7,757 bases of DNA from Deltaproteobacteria bacterium (GTDB lineage Bacteria; Myxococcota_A; Polyangia; Haliangiales; Haliangiaceae). Location: NCBI GenBank assembly GCA_013696695.1, contig JACCYD010000412.1:1-7757 (forward strand), given 5' to 3'. Below, in pieces: positions 1 through 6,302 of this stretch. Each line of letters begins with the position of its first letter. The stretch's first letter is position 1. Under the pieces are notes generated by a model. It did no database searches and was not told the origin of the DNA. It saw nothing but the letters and a program-made list of their open reading frames with translations. The position numbers were made by a program, and so were the translations under genes.

Positions 1-963
1 CGCGTAGACCTGGCACTGCTGCGTCGAGCACAGCAGGAACGGATCGGTGAGGTTGCGGCGGCCGATCTTCTGCAGCAGCTCGGTGCGTGCGGCGATCGCC
101 TGCGCCTCGAGCGCGGTCTGCGGCGCATCGGGATACATCTCCGCGGGCACCAGCCCGGCGAGCAGCTTGTCCTCGGGTACCGCGTTCGCGACCACCAGCG
201 AACCGTCGTGATCGAGCGTGACGTAGATGGCGCCCCAGTAGCGGCGATCCTCCGAGCCGGTCTGCAGCTGCGAACCGCCGGTGTTGGTGGGCACGTTCTC
301 GACCGTGAGCGTCTCGGTCGGCTTCTTCGGGCGGAACCACAGCACCGACGAGTTCTTGATCACGGTGCCGTTGCTCTTCGCGAGCACGACGCCGCCGGGC
401 CGCCGCACCAGCTCCTGGTGCACGCTGGTGCGAATACCGAACCGCTTCGCGATCTCGGCAGAGCGCGCCGTGCCCTTGCCGGTGGGGACCGGATCGATCG
501 CGATGCGAACTTCACGCGTATCGATCACTTCACCATCGACGCCGAACACTGTCCCGATCTCGAAGTTGCGCGGCTCGAACCCGCGCTCTTTCCACTTCGC
601 GAGCGATCCGGTGATGCCGGTGGAGTCCTCGGGCTGGAGCGTGTCGACGATCGTCCAGTCGTGGATGACGGCGGGCTTGACCGCGTCGGCGCTGATCGTC
701 CAGCTGTCGCCGCCCTCGGTCTCGATCGCGGCGCCCCCGTTCCCGTCAGGCCACACGATGACGCCGCCCTTCGCGCGCAGCTTGACCTCGCGCTTCTTGC
801 TCATGATCTCGACCGTGATCAGCGGGACCCCGGTATCGGTGAACGTGAACCGCGTCGAGTAAAGGATGCGGAGCTTGTCGGTGGCCGAGGTCTCGTCCGC
901 ACCGGCCCCGGCGGGTAGCAGAGCAAGCATGGGGAGCAGCGCGAGCAGGGAGATCCTGGGCAT
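1..963 (-). CDS. SpoIID/LytB domain-containing secreted protein (3' end cut by window)
   Basis: The minus frame is open from the ATG at 963 to base 1, 321 codons with no stop, and continues outside the window. Residues 1-22 look like a Sec signal peptide: Arg3, a Leu/Ala-rich core, and an Ala-Gly-Ala site before Asp23. About 215 residues without a recognised domain follow, mostly beta-type sequence, with a segment near 168-200 (AKRFGIRTSV) that may be an accessory domain. Residues 242-321 match SpoIID/LytB: WGAIYV, then NAVPEDKLLAGLVPAEM, ALEAQAIAART and LCSTQQCQVY. Glu275 in VPAEM aligns with the catalytic Glu of SpoIID lytic transglycosylases, which cleave denuded peptidoglycan glycan strands. 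By inference this is an envelope or periplasmic cell-wall enzyme or amidase enhancer. It is divergent from the metallophosphoesterase gene. No good Shine-Dalgarno precedes the ATG, but the signal peptide supports this start. Confidence 0.85.
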   Translation of the reverse strand, partial: MPRISLLALLPMLALLPAGAGADETSATDKLRILYSTRFTFTDTGVPLITVEIMSKKREVKLRAKGGVIVWPDGNGGAAIETEGGDSWTISADAVKPAVIHDWTIVDTLQPEDSTGITGSLAKWKERGFEPRNFEIGTVFGVDGEVIDTREVRIAIDPVPTGKGTARSAEIAKRFGIRTSVHQELVRRPGGVVLAKSNGTVIKNSSVLWFRPKKPTETLTVENVPTNTGGSQLQTGSEDRRYWGAIYVTLDHDGSLVVANAVPEDKLLAGLVPAEMYPDAPQTALEAQAIAARTELLQKIGRRNLTDPFLLCSTQQCQVYA

Positions 964-1084
964 GCACGAGGCTAGGCAGCCACCGCGCGAAGGCGCAACA
1001 ATCCGGCCGTTTAGGGCTACAACTCGGGGATGTTGCCCGGTGACGTGCTCGCAGCCCGCGATCGGCTCCCCGCCAAGCCAGCCC

Positions 1085-1113
1085 CGGTCACGTTGACGGG
1101 GCGACCGTGACCG
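1085..1113. promoter_or_regulatory. Inverted repeat upstream of the metallophosphoesterase gene
   Basis: CGGTCACG at 1085-1092 is exactly complementary in reverse to CGTGACCG at 1106-1113, with a 13-base spacer. It lies in the 172-base divergent region 964-1135, 22 bases before the ATG at 1136 and just upstream of the GGGAGG. It could be an operator or a leader hairpin. A TTGACG inside the spacer resembles a -35 box, but no -10 follows at the right distance. Nothing else was recognised in 964-1135. Confidence 0.35.
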
Positions 1114-1135
1114 TGCGCGCGCGCTGGGAGGCCCG

Positions 1136-1690
1136 ATGATCGCGCGCGATCAGATCGCGTTGCGGGAGGATCTCTCGCTGCGCATCGCCGTCGTGGCGGA
1201 TACCCACTCCGCGCCGCAGGCCGGCACCCACGAGCAGCTCCGCGCCCTCGCGCCCGACGCGATCTTGCACGCCGGCGATATCGGCGATCTCGACGTGCTC
1301 GAGGGCTTCAAGCAGATCGCGCCGCTGTACGCGATCCGCGGCAACATCGACGTCCACCGCGACGACATCCCGGATCACCGCACGATCGATCTGATGGCAG
1401 GCGACCAGGCAGTGCTTCGCATCCTGCTCGTGCACATCGCGGTCGCGGGGCCGCGGCTGCAGGGCCACGTCGCGAAGCTCGCCCACAAGGAGGCGGCGAA
1501 GCTGGTGGTGTGCGGCCACTCGCACGTGCCGTTCGTCGGCGAGGATCGTGGCCTCACGGTGTTCAACCCGGGCTCGTGCGGCCCGCGGCGGTTCACGTTG
1601 CCGATCGTGTTCGGCACGATCCAGATCGCGGGCGGCAAGTTGCGGTTCGGTCATGTCGAGGCGGCCACCGGCGCGGCCTGGACGCCGTGA
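1136..1690 (+). CDS. YfcE/MJ0936-family metallophosphoesterase
   Basis: A 184-residue single-domain calcineurin-like phosphoesterase of the YfcE/MJ0936 (COG0622) group, cytosolic, with a di-metal centre that hydrolyses phosphodiester or phosphomonoester bonds; the natural substrate cannot be read from sequence. The metal-site motifs are in order: Asp22-Thr-His24 (VVADTHS), Gly47-Asp48 (HAGDIGD), Gly69-Asn70 (IRGNID), His100 (LLVH) and Gly127-His-Ser-His130 (CGHSHVP). The family NPGS signature is at 144-147 and a following Pro-Arg-Arg at 150-152. The family usually has His-Gly at the His100 position; here it is His-Ile. The ATG at 1136 has GGGAGG at 1126-1131, only 4 bases away. An alternative CTG at 1178 has GGGAGGA 7 bases upstream and would give the family's short N-terminus (RIAVVADTH). 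The stop overlaps the next gene's GTG by 4 bases, implying co-translation. Confidence 0.93.
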   Translation: MIARDQIALREDLSLRIAVVADTHSAPQAGTHEQLRALAPDAILHAGDIGDLDVLEGFKQIAPLYAIRGNIDVHRDDIPDHRTIDLMAGDQAVLRILLVHIAVAGPRLQGHVAKLAHKEAAKLVVCGHSHVPFVGEDRGLTVFNPGSCGPRRFTLPIVFGTIQIAGGKLRFGHVEAATGAAWTP

Positions 1691-3225
1691 CACCCGAGAC
1701 CCTGCTCGATCGCGCAGCTCTCTCGCTCGAGCGCGGCGAGTACGCGATCGCGCTACCGATCTTGATCGCGCAGTGGCGCGTGCGGAAGGCGCCGGAGCTC
1801 GGCGATCTGATCGATCGCGTCGACGAGCGCGTCACGGGCGCACCGTTCGAAGGCTCGACCGATCGCTGGCTCGCAGCCGCTGCGGTGGCCGACGATCTGT
1901 CGCGCGGTCCGCTGCTGCGCGCGATCCCGAAGCGCACGCTCGAGGATACCCAGCGCGTGCTCGACGTCGCCACCGAGTGGGACGATCCGCGGCTGACTCG
2001 CATCCTGCGCGGCCTCCTCGTCGAGCTGCCGTGGACGGGCCGCCGCTCGCGCGATGGTTGGCGCGAGATCTTCCGGTTCATCGCGAGCCAGCGCGATCCG
2101 CGCCTGGTCGAGCTGGTGCACACGCTGCCGCCGACGTGGACGATCGGCGAGGAGATGCAGCGGTTCCTGACCAAGCTCCTGACGTCCGCCGTCAAGCCGG
2201 TCGCGATCGCTCCGTGGCCCGAAGCCGCGGCGCTCGGCGCGTTGCTCGGTGTGACTCCTTCGATCGTCACCAAGGCAGAGACCGAAGCAGATCTGCTCGC
2301 CCGGATCTACGAGCACCCGGAGGACGACGCTCCGCGCGCCGTCTACGCCGACTGGCTCCTCGAGCGCGAGAATCCGCGCGGTGAATTCATCGTGTTGCAG
2401 CTGCGGCCCGACAAGGACGACGCGGCGACCAAGCGCGAGCTCGCGCTGCTCAAGAAGCACCAGAAGGCGTGGCTCGGTCCGATGGAGCCGGTGATCCGCG
2501 CCGTCGAGCTCCGGCGTGGCTTCCCGGCGAGCGCCACGATCAAGTTCCGGCATCAACGCGATGTCGATCAGTTCGGCCACCATGCGGCGTGGGCGACGCT
2601 CGAGGAGCTGTCGTGGACGTACAGCCAGGCGCGCGACGATCGGCTCGATTGGACGCGCGCGATGACGCCCGCGATGTCGGGACTGCGGATCGCTCATCAG
2701 CCATCGCTGACGCAGTTGCTCGGCGCCACACGCCCGTGGCGCATCGAGCGGTGCGAGATCGATCAGCTCGACGCCACGCAGTTTCAGTCGCTGCTCGGTC
2801 ATCCCCTGCTGCCCGCCCTGCGGGAGCTCTCGATCGGCTATTCGGTGAAGCCGAGCTGGTTCAATGGCATCGTCAAGTGCCCGCCGCATCTCGAGATGAT
2901 CGCGCCCCTCGATAGCATCGATCGCGAGGTGTTCGTGGCGAAGGCCGAGGCGACGCCGGTGGAGACCCTGACCTTCGTGTGGTCGTATTACCGAGGGCGC
3001 TTCTCGCGCGATGACACGGGCAAGTTGTCGCGGCTTGACGTCGCGACCACGATCGCGCTGCCGAGCCTCGACGTCCTCCCGAAGGCGACGATCGCCACCA
3101 TCGACTCCGCGCTCAAGCAGATCAAGTTTCGCACGCTCACGCACGTCGACGTCACCGCGACGATCGGCGGCGAGCGGATCTCGATCGCGCACCTGGTCGA
3201 ACAAACCAAGCGCATTCGCCGCTGA
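1687..3225 (+). CDS. TIGR02996 (repeat-companion) domain protein with leucine-rich-repeat-like C-terminal half
   Basis: A 512-residue protein starting at the GTG that overlaps the phosphoesterase stop (GTGA). The open frame reaches back to 1510, but that stretch lies inside the phosphoesterase and is Arg-rich shadow sequence. Residues 1-45 (ALPILIAQW, APELGDLIDRV) resemble the helical start seen in myxobacterial relatives. Residues about 199-240 are the TIGR02996 domain, with DDAPRAVYADWLLERENPRG followed by GEFIVLQL, a nearly canonical match. TIGR02996 usually sits at the N-terminus ahead of degenerate leucine-rich repeats; here about 198 helical residues precede it. After it, LRR-like strands appear, for example LEELSW (305-310) and LPALRELSIGY (375-385), though regular repeats are hard to delimit. 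There is no signal peptide or membrane segment. The function is unknown; LRR folds suggest protein binding. No Shine-Dalgarno is seen, so translation probably depends on coupling to the upstream gene. Confidence 0.85.
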   Translation: MTPETLLDRAALSLERGEYAIALPILIAQWRVRKAPELGDLIDRVDERVTGAPFEGSTDRWLAAAAVADDLSRGPLLRAIPKRTLEDTQRVLDVATEWDDPRLTRILRGLLVELPWTGRRSRDGWREIFRFIASQRDPRLVELVHTLPPTWTIGEEMQRFLTKLLTSAVKPVAIAPWPEAAALGALLGVTPSIVTKAETEADLLARIYEHPEDDAPRAVYADWLLERENPRGEFIVLQLRPDKDDAATKRELALLKKHQKAWLGPMEPVIRAVELRRGFPASATIKFRHQRDVDQFGHHAAWATLEELSWTYSQARDDRLDWTRAMTPAMSGLRIAHQPSLTQLLGATRPWRIERCEIDQLDATQFQSLLGHPLLPALRELSIGYSVKPSWFNGIVKCPPHLEMIAPLDSIDREVFVAKAEATPVETLTFVWSYYRGRFSRDDTGKLSRLDVATTIALPSLDVLPKATIATIDSALKQIKFRTLTHVDVTATIGGERISIAHLVEQTKRIRR

Positions 3226-3247
3226 GGCAGGACGTGATCACTCGCTG

Positions 3248-3260
3248 GTCACCTGGTGAC
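3248..3260. promoter_or_regulatory. Short perfect palindrome between the TIGR02996 and VOC genes
   Basis: GTCACC-T-GGTGAC is a 13-base perfect inverted repeat in the gap 3226-3276. It ends 16 bases before the ATG at 3277 and covers an alternative GTG at 3256. Its half-site resembles that of the repeat at 1085-1113 (GGTCAC). It may be an operator for the VOC gene. The stem is short and chance is possible in such GC-rich DNA. Confidence 0.25.
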
Positions 3261-3276
3261 GCGTTACAACCGGCGC

Positions 3277-3636
3277 ATGGCCCACGAGCACCACGCGATC
3301 GATTACATCGAGATCACGGTCACCGACGTCGCCGTCGCGAAGCAGTTCTACGCCGCGGCGTTTGGCTGGCAGTTCAACGACTACGGGCCAGGCTATGCGG
3401 GCATCCAGGGCGCGGCGCGCGAGCAGGGAGGCCTCGCACAGGGAACGCCGACGCGTGGCGGCCCACTCGTCGTGCTGTTCTCGAGCGACCTCGACGCGAC
3501 GCTCGCAGCGGTGAAATCAGCCGGCGGCACGATCGCGAAGGGACCGTTCGAGTTCCCGGGCGGTCGCCGCTTCCAGTTTGTCGATCCGGCGGGCAACGAG
3601 CTCGCGGTGTGGGCGTTGGCAACGGCCGAGCGTTAG
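3277..3636 (+). CDS. VOC family (glyoxalase/bleomycin-resistance fold) protein
   Basis: A 119-residue single VOC domain of the COG3324-like type, made of two beta-alpha-beta-beta-beta modules. The N-terminal module shows HAIDYIEITVTDV followed by AKQFYAAAFGW at 22-31, the classic first helix and FGW turn. The C-terminal module shows GGRRFQFVDPAGNELAVW (95-112), with Glu108 at the usual C-terminal metal-ligand position. Such proteins are cytosolic and often dimeric. They bind small molecules or act as lyases or dioxygenase-like enzymes, and the substrate cannot be told here. The ATG at 3277 is preferred because relatives start a few residues before this first strand. An in-frame GTG at 3256 would add seven residues. 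Neither has a convincing ribosome-binding site. The gene follows the TIGR02996 gene after 51 bases and converges with the glutamine synthetase gene, leaving 24 bases between stops. Confidence 0.9.
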   Translation: MAHEHHAIDYIEITVTDVAVAKQFYAAAFGWQFNDYGPGYAGIQGAAREQGGLAQGTPTRGGPLVVLFSSDLDATLAAVKSAGGTIAKGPFEFPGGRRFQFVDPAGNELAVWALATAER

Positions 3637-3660
3637 CGCTTTGCGCGATAGCTCGCCTGC

Positions 3661-4674
3661 TCAGGGCGCGAAGACGGTTTCCATCAGGATCGCGCAGACC
3701 TGGTACGGGTCCATGTTGGCCGCCGGGCGGCGATCTTCGAAGTAACCCTTGCCTTCGTTGGCCGCGGCCATCGGGATCCGGATCGACGCGCCACGATCTG
3801 ACACGCCGTAGCGGAACTGATGGATCGAGCACGTCTCGTGCTTCCCGGTGAGGCGCTCCTCGTTGCTGGCACCGTAGACCTGGATGTGCTCTGCGTGGCG
3901 CTTGCGAAGCTTTTCGCACATCGCTTCGATCACCTTGATGCCACCGTCGGCGCGCGTCGCTTTGGTGCTGATGTTGGTGTGTGCCCCGGCGCCGTTCCAG
4001 TCGCCCTTCATCGGCTTCGGGTGGAGCGTCGCGGAAACGCCGTGGTCCTCTCCGATCCGGTAGAGCAGCCAGCGCCCGAGCCACAGCTGATCACCCATCT
4101 CGAGCGGGCTGAGCGGTCCGATCTGGAACTCCCACTGCGCCGGCATGACCTCGGCGTTGGTGCCGCAGATCGCGAGGCCGGCCCTGATGCAGGCAGCGGC
4201 GTGCGCCTCGACCACCTTGCGACCGAACACCTCGTCGGAGCCCACGCCGCAGTAGTAACCGCCTTGCGGCGCGGGGAATCCGCGCTCCGGCCAGCCGAGC
4301 GGGTGGTTGCCGTTGAAGAACGTGTACTCCTGCTCGATTCCGAACCAGGTGTCGTGTTCCTCGTGCTTCTCCGAGAGCACGCGCAGCGGTGCACGCGTGT
4401 TGGTCGCATGAACGGTGCCATCGGCGTTGTGCACCTCGCACAGCACGAGGAGGTCGTGCTCGCCGTGCAGCGGGTCGGGGACGATCTTGACCGGCTTGAG
4501 CTGGCAGTCACTGAAGTGACCCTCGGCCTGGCTGGTGCTCGAGCCGTCGAAGCCCCAGTCCGGTAGCTCGGAGAGCGACTTCACAGGCCCGTCGATGATC
4601 TTCGTCTTCGAGCGCAGCTTCGCGGTGGGCTGCTGACCGTCGATCCAGATGTATTCGGCGCAGACTTTCTTCAC
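3661..4674 (-). CDS. glnII: Glutamine synthetase, type II (eukaryotic-like GSII)
   Basis: A 337-residue enzyme that joins ammonia to glutamate using ATP, cytosolic. Sequence marks of GSII rather than GSI: a compact length; the beta-grasp start AEYIWIDG with QPTAKLRSKTK (15-25); WGFDGSST (40-47) and AEGHFSDC (50-57). Active-site elements are present: Glu114 and Glu116 in FGIEQEY, Glu175 and Glu182 in NAEVMPAQWEFQ, DWNGAGAHTNIST (225-237) with His232, NEERLTGKHE (271-280), VSDRGASIRIP (291-301) with Arg294 and Arg299, and YFEDRRP (311-317) with Glu312, Arg315 and Arg316. All catalytic positions that I can align to rhizobial GlnII and human GS are kept, so the enzyme should be active. GSII lacks the adenylylation-tyrosine loop of GSI. 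The start is GTG at 4674 with a strong Shine-Dalgarno. It lies 69 bases after the 345-residue zinc-ribbon gene on the same strand. Confidence 0.96.
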   Translation of the reverse strand: MKKVCAEYIWIDGQQPTAKLRSKTKIIDGPVKSLSELPDWGFDGSSTSQAEGHFSDCQLKPVKIVPDPLHGEHDLLVLCEVHNADGTVHATNTRAPLRVLSEKHEEHDTWFGIEQEYTFFNGNHPLGWPERGFPAPQGGYYCGVGSDEVFGRKVVEAHAAACIRAGLAICGTNAEVMPAQWEFQIGPLSPLEMGDQLWLGRWLLYRIGEDHGVSATLHPKPMKGDWNGAGAHTNISTKATRADGGIKVIEAMCEKLRKRHAEHIQVYGASNEERLTGKHETCSIHQFRYGVSDRGASIRIPMAAANEGKGYFEDRRPAANMDPYQVCAILMETVFAP

Positions 4675-4679
4675 GAGAG

Positions 4680-4686
4680 CTCCTTT
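4680..4686 (-). promoter_or_regulatory. Strong ribosome-binding site for GSII
   Basis: On the minus strand this reads AAAGGAG, followed by a 5-base spacer (CTCTC) and the GTG start at 4674. It is the best Shine-Dalgarno in the window and fixes the rare-type start codon of the glutamine synthetase gene. Confidence 0.75.
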
Positions 4687-4695
4687 GAAGAAGGA

Positions 4696-4725
4696 ATAGT
4701 AGTCATTTCGTCCAGTCAGTGTCGG
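4696..4725 (-). promoter_or_regulatory. Possible sigma-70-type promoter for GSII
   Basis: On the minus strand CCGACA (4725-4720) and TACTAT (4701-4696) are separated by 18 bases. Each matches four of six consensus positions for the -35 and -10 boxes. The TACTAT lies in a locally AT-rich patch that stands out from its surroundings. Transcription would start near 4689, giving a leader of about 15 bases that holds the ribosome-binding site. No sigma-54 (-24/-12) motif was seen. GSII may instead, or also, be read through from the upstream operon. Confidence 0.3.
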
Positions 4726-4743
4726 CCGCCTGCCCGCTCTTCG

Positions 4744-5781
4744 TCAGTCGCCGCGACGGTCGAAGTAGTGCTCGCACTCCTGAAGCTGCTCGCCGTCCAT
4801 GCCGGTGATCTGCGCGATCCACTTCGCGTGATCGCGCCAGCCGCGCTCGAGGAACGCGTTGACCAGCTCCTCGCGCTTGCTGTCTTGATCGCTCTGGCGA
4901 CCGAGCCAGGCTAACACCTGGTTCGGATCGTTCGAGCAGCCGGCGGCGACGCCGGCACCGAGGTTCTCGCGCTCGGTGCGATCGCTCTGCGCGTCGTACA
5001 TCATGAACTGGCTCATCTTGCCGCGGACCTCGTCGGCGATGGTCTGCTGCGTCCAGCTCGGGACGTGCTTCGCCATCGTCTCGGCGAACACCTGCCAGTA
5101 GTTGCGATTCGCGGCTTCCCAGCGCGCGAGATCGTCGAGCGTCTTGTGGCGCAGCGACTGCCACACGTGCTCGGCGTCCTGCTTCGCGTACCACGCGGGC
5201 AGGGCGGCCTCGAACGCGAGCGCGATCGCGCCGGCACCCTTCGCGAACATCGCGCCCGCCGTGCCGGGGGTCGACGTGGTCACGGCACGACAGCTCGAGC
5301 ACGTGACGTTGACCGTCTCGCACCAGCTCGGGCGCTTGAGCGCGGCGCCGCAGTTGTTGCACGCGAGCGGCGCGTCGGCTTCCTTCATCGCGATCTGCTG
5401 CAGTGCGCGGGCGGCTTCCGCCTCACCGTAGATGATGATCGTCTCGGTGATCCGCTCGAGCTCGCGCTCGAACGCACCCTTCGCCGACAGCATCTTCGCG
5501 CGGTACGCGGAGATCGCCTTGTCGTCGTCGTCGATGCTGTCCATCTCGCCGTCGAGCTTCTCCCACGCGTCGTCGACCTTGGTGTCGAGGGCTTGCAGGC
5601 GCGCCTTGAGCGCACTCGACACGCCGTTGACGCCGGTGCCTTGCAGTACGTCGACCGCGATCACGTCCTTGTAGGCCGCCATCGCTTCGGCCTCGATCTC
5701 TTTGATGCGCGTGCGGATCTTCTCGGCAAACGCGAGCCAGCGCGCCTGGAACGGCGCGAGCGCCGGGGGTGGTTGCATCAT
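4744..5781 (-). CDS. Uncharacterised protein with central zinc ribbon (345 aa)
   Basis: I do not recognise a named family. Starting at the first of two adjacent ATGs (5781), the protein has 345 residues. The start is set by AGGAGA 4 bases upstream; the frame stays open to 6006, but that part overlaps the preceding gene and is Arg-rich shadow. Residues 11-135 are highly helical and charged, rich in Lys/Glu/Ala, with an acidic DSIDDDDK at 81-88, and look coiled-coil-like. Residues 141-164 form a four-cysteine zinc ribbon: Cys141-x2-Cys144 and Cys161-x2-Cys164, with an extra Cys154 between. An Ala/Gly-rich stretch follows (174-193). Residues 198-345 are helical and rich in Trp and aromatic residues, including WEAANRNYWQVF (221-232). 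The C-terminal LERGWRDHAKWIAQITG (311-327) resembles the repeats of the 339-residue protein in the same operon. There is no signal peptide. The upstream zinc-ribbon gene ends 14 bases away, so co-transcription is very likely. Confidence 0.8.
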   Translation of the reverse strand: MMQPPPALAPFQARWLAFAEKIRTRIKEIEAEAMAAYKDVIAVDVLQGTGVNGVSSALKARLQALDTKVDDAWEKLDGEMDSIDDDDKAISAYRAKMLSAKGAFERELERITETIIIYGEAEAARALQQIAMKEADAPLACNNCGAALKRPSWCETVNVTCSSCRAVTTSTPGTAGAMFAKGAGAIALAFEAALPAWYAKQDAEHVWQSLRHKTLDDLARWEAANRNYWQVFAETMAKHVPSWTQQTIADEVRGKMSQFMMYDAQSDRTERENLGAGVAAGCSNDPNQVLAWLGRQSDQDSKREELVNAFLERGWRDHAKWIAQITGMDGEQLQECEHYFDRRGD

Positions 5782-5788
5782 GGTGTCT

Positions 5789-5800
5789 CCTAGGCCTAGG
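5789..5800. promoter_or_regulatory. 12-base palindrome covering a stop codon and the next Shine-Dalgarno
   Basis: CCTAGGCCTAGG is a perfect palindrome made of two CCTAGG hexamers. On the minus strand it holds the TAG stop (5798-5796) of the 168-residue protein and most of the AGGAGA (5791-5786) of the 345-residue protein. In RNA it could fold with CCUA pairing to UAGG around a four-base loop, partly hiding the ribosome-binding site until upstream translation opens it. That coupling role is inference. Confidence 0.35.
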
Positions 5801-6302
5801 TCTTCAGCGTTCCGGAACCACAGAAGTCGCAGCGGAGATCGCCCTCGACATTCAGCCGCGGTCCGCCGCATTCGTTGCATCGGGCGACGAAGCCACCGGG
5901 TGGACGCTGCCACGCCGGCGCCTTCGCACTCGCGATCGCGAAGGCGAACATGCTCTTCGGTCGCCACGTCGCCTGCTTGAGATAGGTCGCTTCGATCTGC
6001 TGCCACGTCGCGAGCGCCGCCTGGATCAGGCGCTGATCGCCGACCTCGTGCGCGAACTTCTCCGCGATCGCGTGGACCACCGCACCGACTTCTTCGGGCA
6101 GTGCGCCACGCGCGAGGTTTAGCTGCGCACGCCGCGCATTGCGCGTGGCACCGTCGACGCGCTGCACGTTGTACTCGGCGAGGAGCCGACCCCAGGCGTC
6201 GTTGACCATCCCTGGTGGTTCCACCAGCAGGGCCACGTCGAACAACCGGGACAGCTCCTCGCTGAGCCGACCGAGCAGGTGCAGATCAGATGTCGATGTC
6301 AC
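5796..6302 (-). CDS. Uncharacterised protein with C-terminal zinc ribbon (168 aa)
   Basis: Not a family I can name. The protein has 168 residues from a GTG at 6302. Residues 8-135 are predominantly helical: LSEELSRLFDVALLV (13-27), then VNDAWGRLLAEYNV (33-46), an Arg/Ala-rich segment (47-66), and EVGAVVHAIAEKFAHEVGDQ (71-90). The C-terminus is a compact zinc ribbon, Cys142-x2-Cys145 and Cys158-x2-Cys161 (RCNECGG, RCDFCGSG), of the general type used for protein or nucleic-acid contacts. There is no signal peptide or membrane span. The GTG lies inside the end of the preceding gene, overlapping by 17 bases, and has no clear Shine-Dalgarno, so translational coupling is likely. Met32 is the next obvious start but would remove a conserved-looking helix. 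The downstream gene also carries a zinc ribbon, so the two proteins may work together; that is inference from gene order. Confidence 0.75.
   Translation of the reverse strand: MTSTSDLHLLGRLSEELSRLFDVALLVEPPGMVNDAWGRLLAEYNVQRVDGATRNARRAQLNLARGALPEEVGAVVHAIAEKFAHEVGDQRLIQAALATWQQIEATYLKQATWRPKSMFAFAIASAKAPAWQRPPGGFVARCNECGGPRLNVEGDLRCDFCGSGTLKT

Noticed and set aside
208..918. Two plus-strand open frames over the left edge
   Set aside because: They are antisense shadows of the SpoIID gene, whose signal peptide and catalytic motif are clear. Their composition is Arg/Asp- or Ser/Arg-rich without domains.
1753..3204. 483-codon minus-strand open frame
   Set aside because: Antisense shadow of the TIGR02996 gene; Arg/Leu/Asp-rich with no motif. 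The plus frame carries the near-canonical TIGR02996 signature.
3637..3660. Terminator between the converging VOC and glutamine synthetase genes
   Set aside because: Only a 4-base stem (GCGC-TTT-GCGC) is visible and there is no T-run on either strand.
5065..5793. 242-codon plus-strand open frame
   Set aside because: Antisense to the zinc-ribbon gene 4744-5781; its Arg/Leu/Val-rich composition is typical of shadow frames in GC-rich DNA.
5782..6006. N-terminal extension of the 345-residue protein up to 6006
   Set aside because: The extension overlaps the 168-residue gene over most of its length and is Arg-rich shadow sequence. ATG 5781 has a good Shine-Dalgarno and sits 14 bases after the preceding stop.
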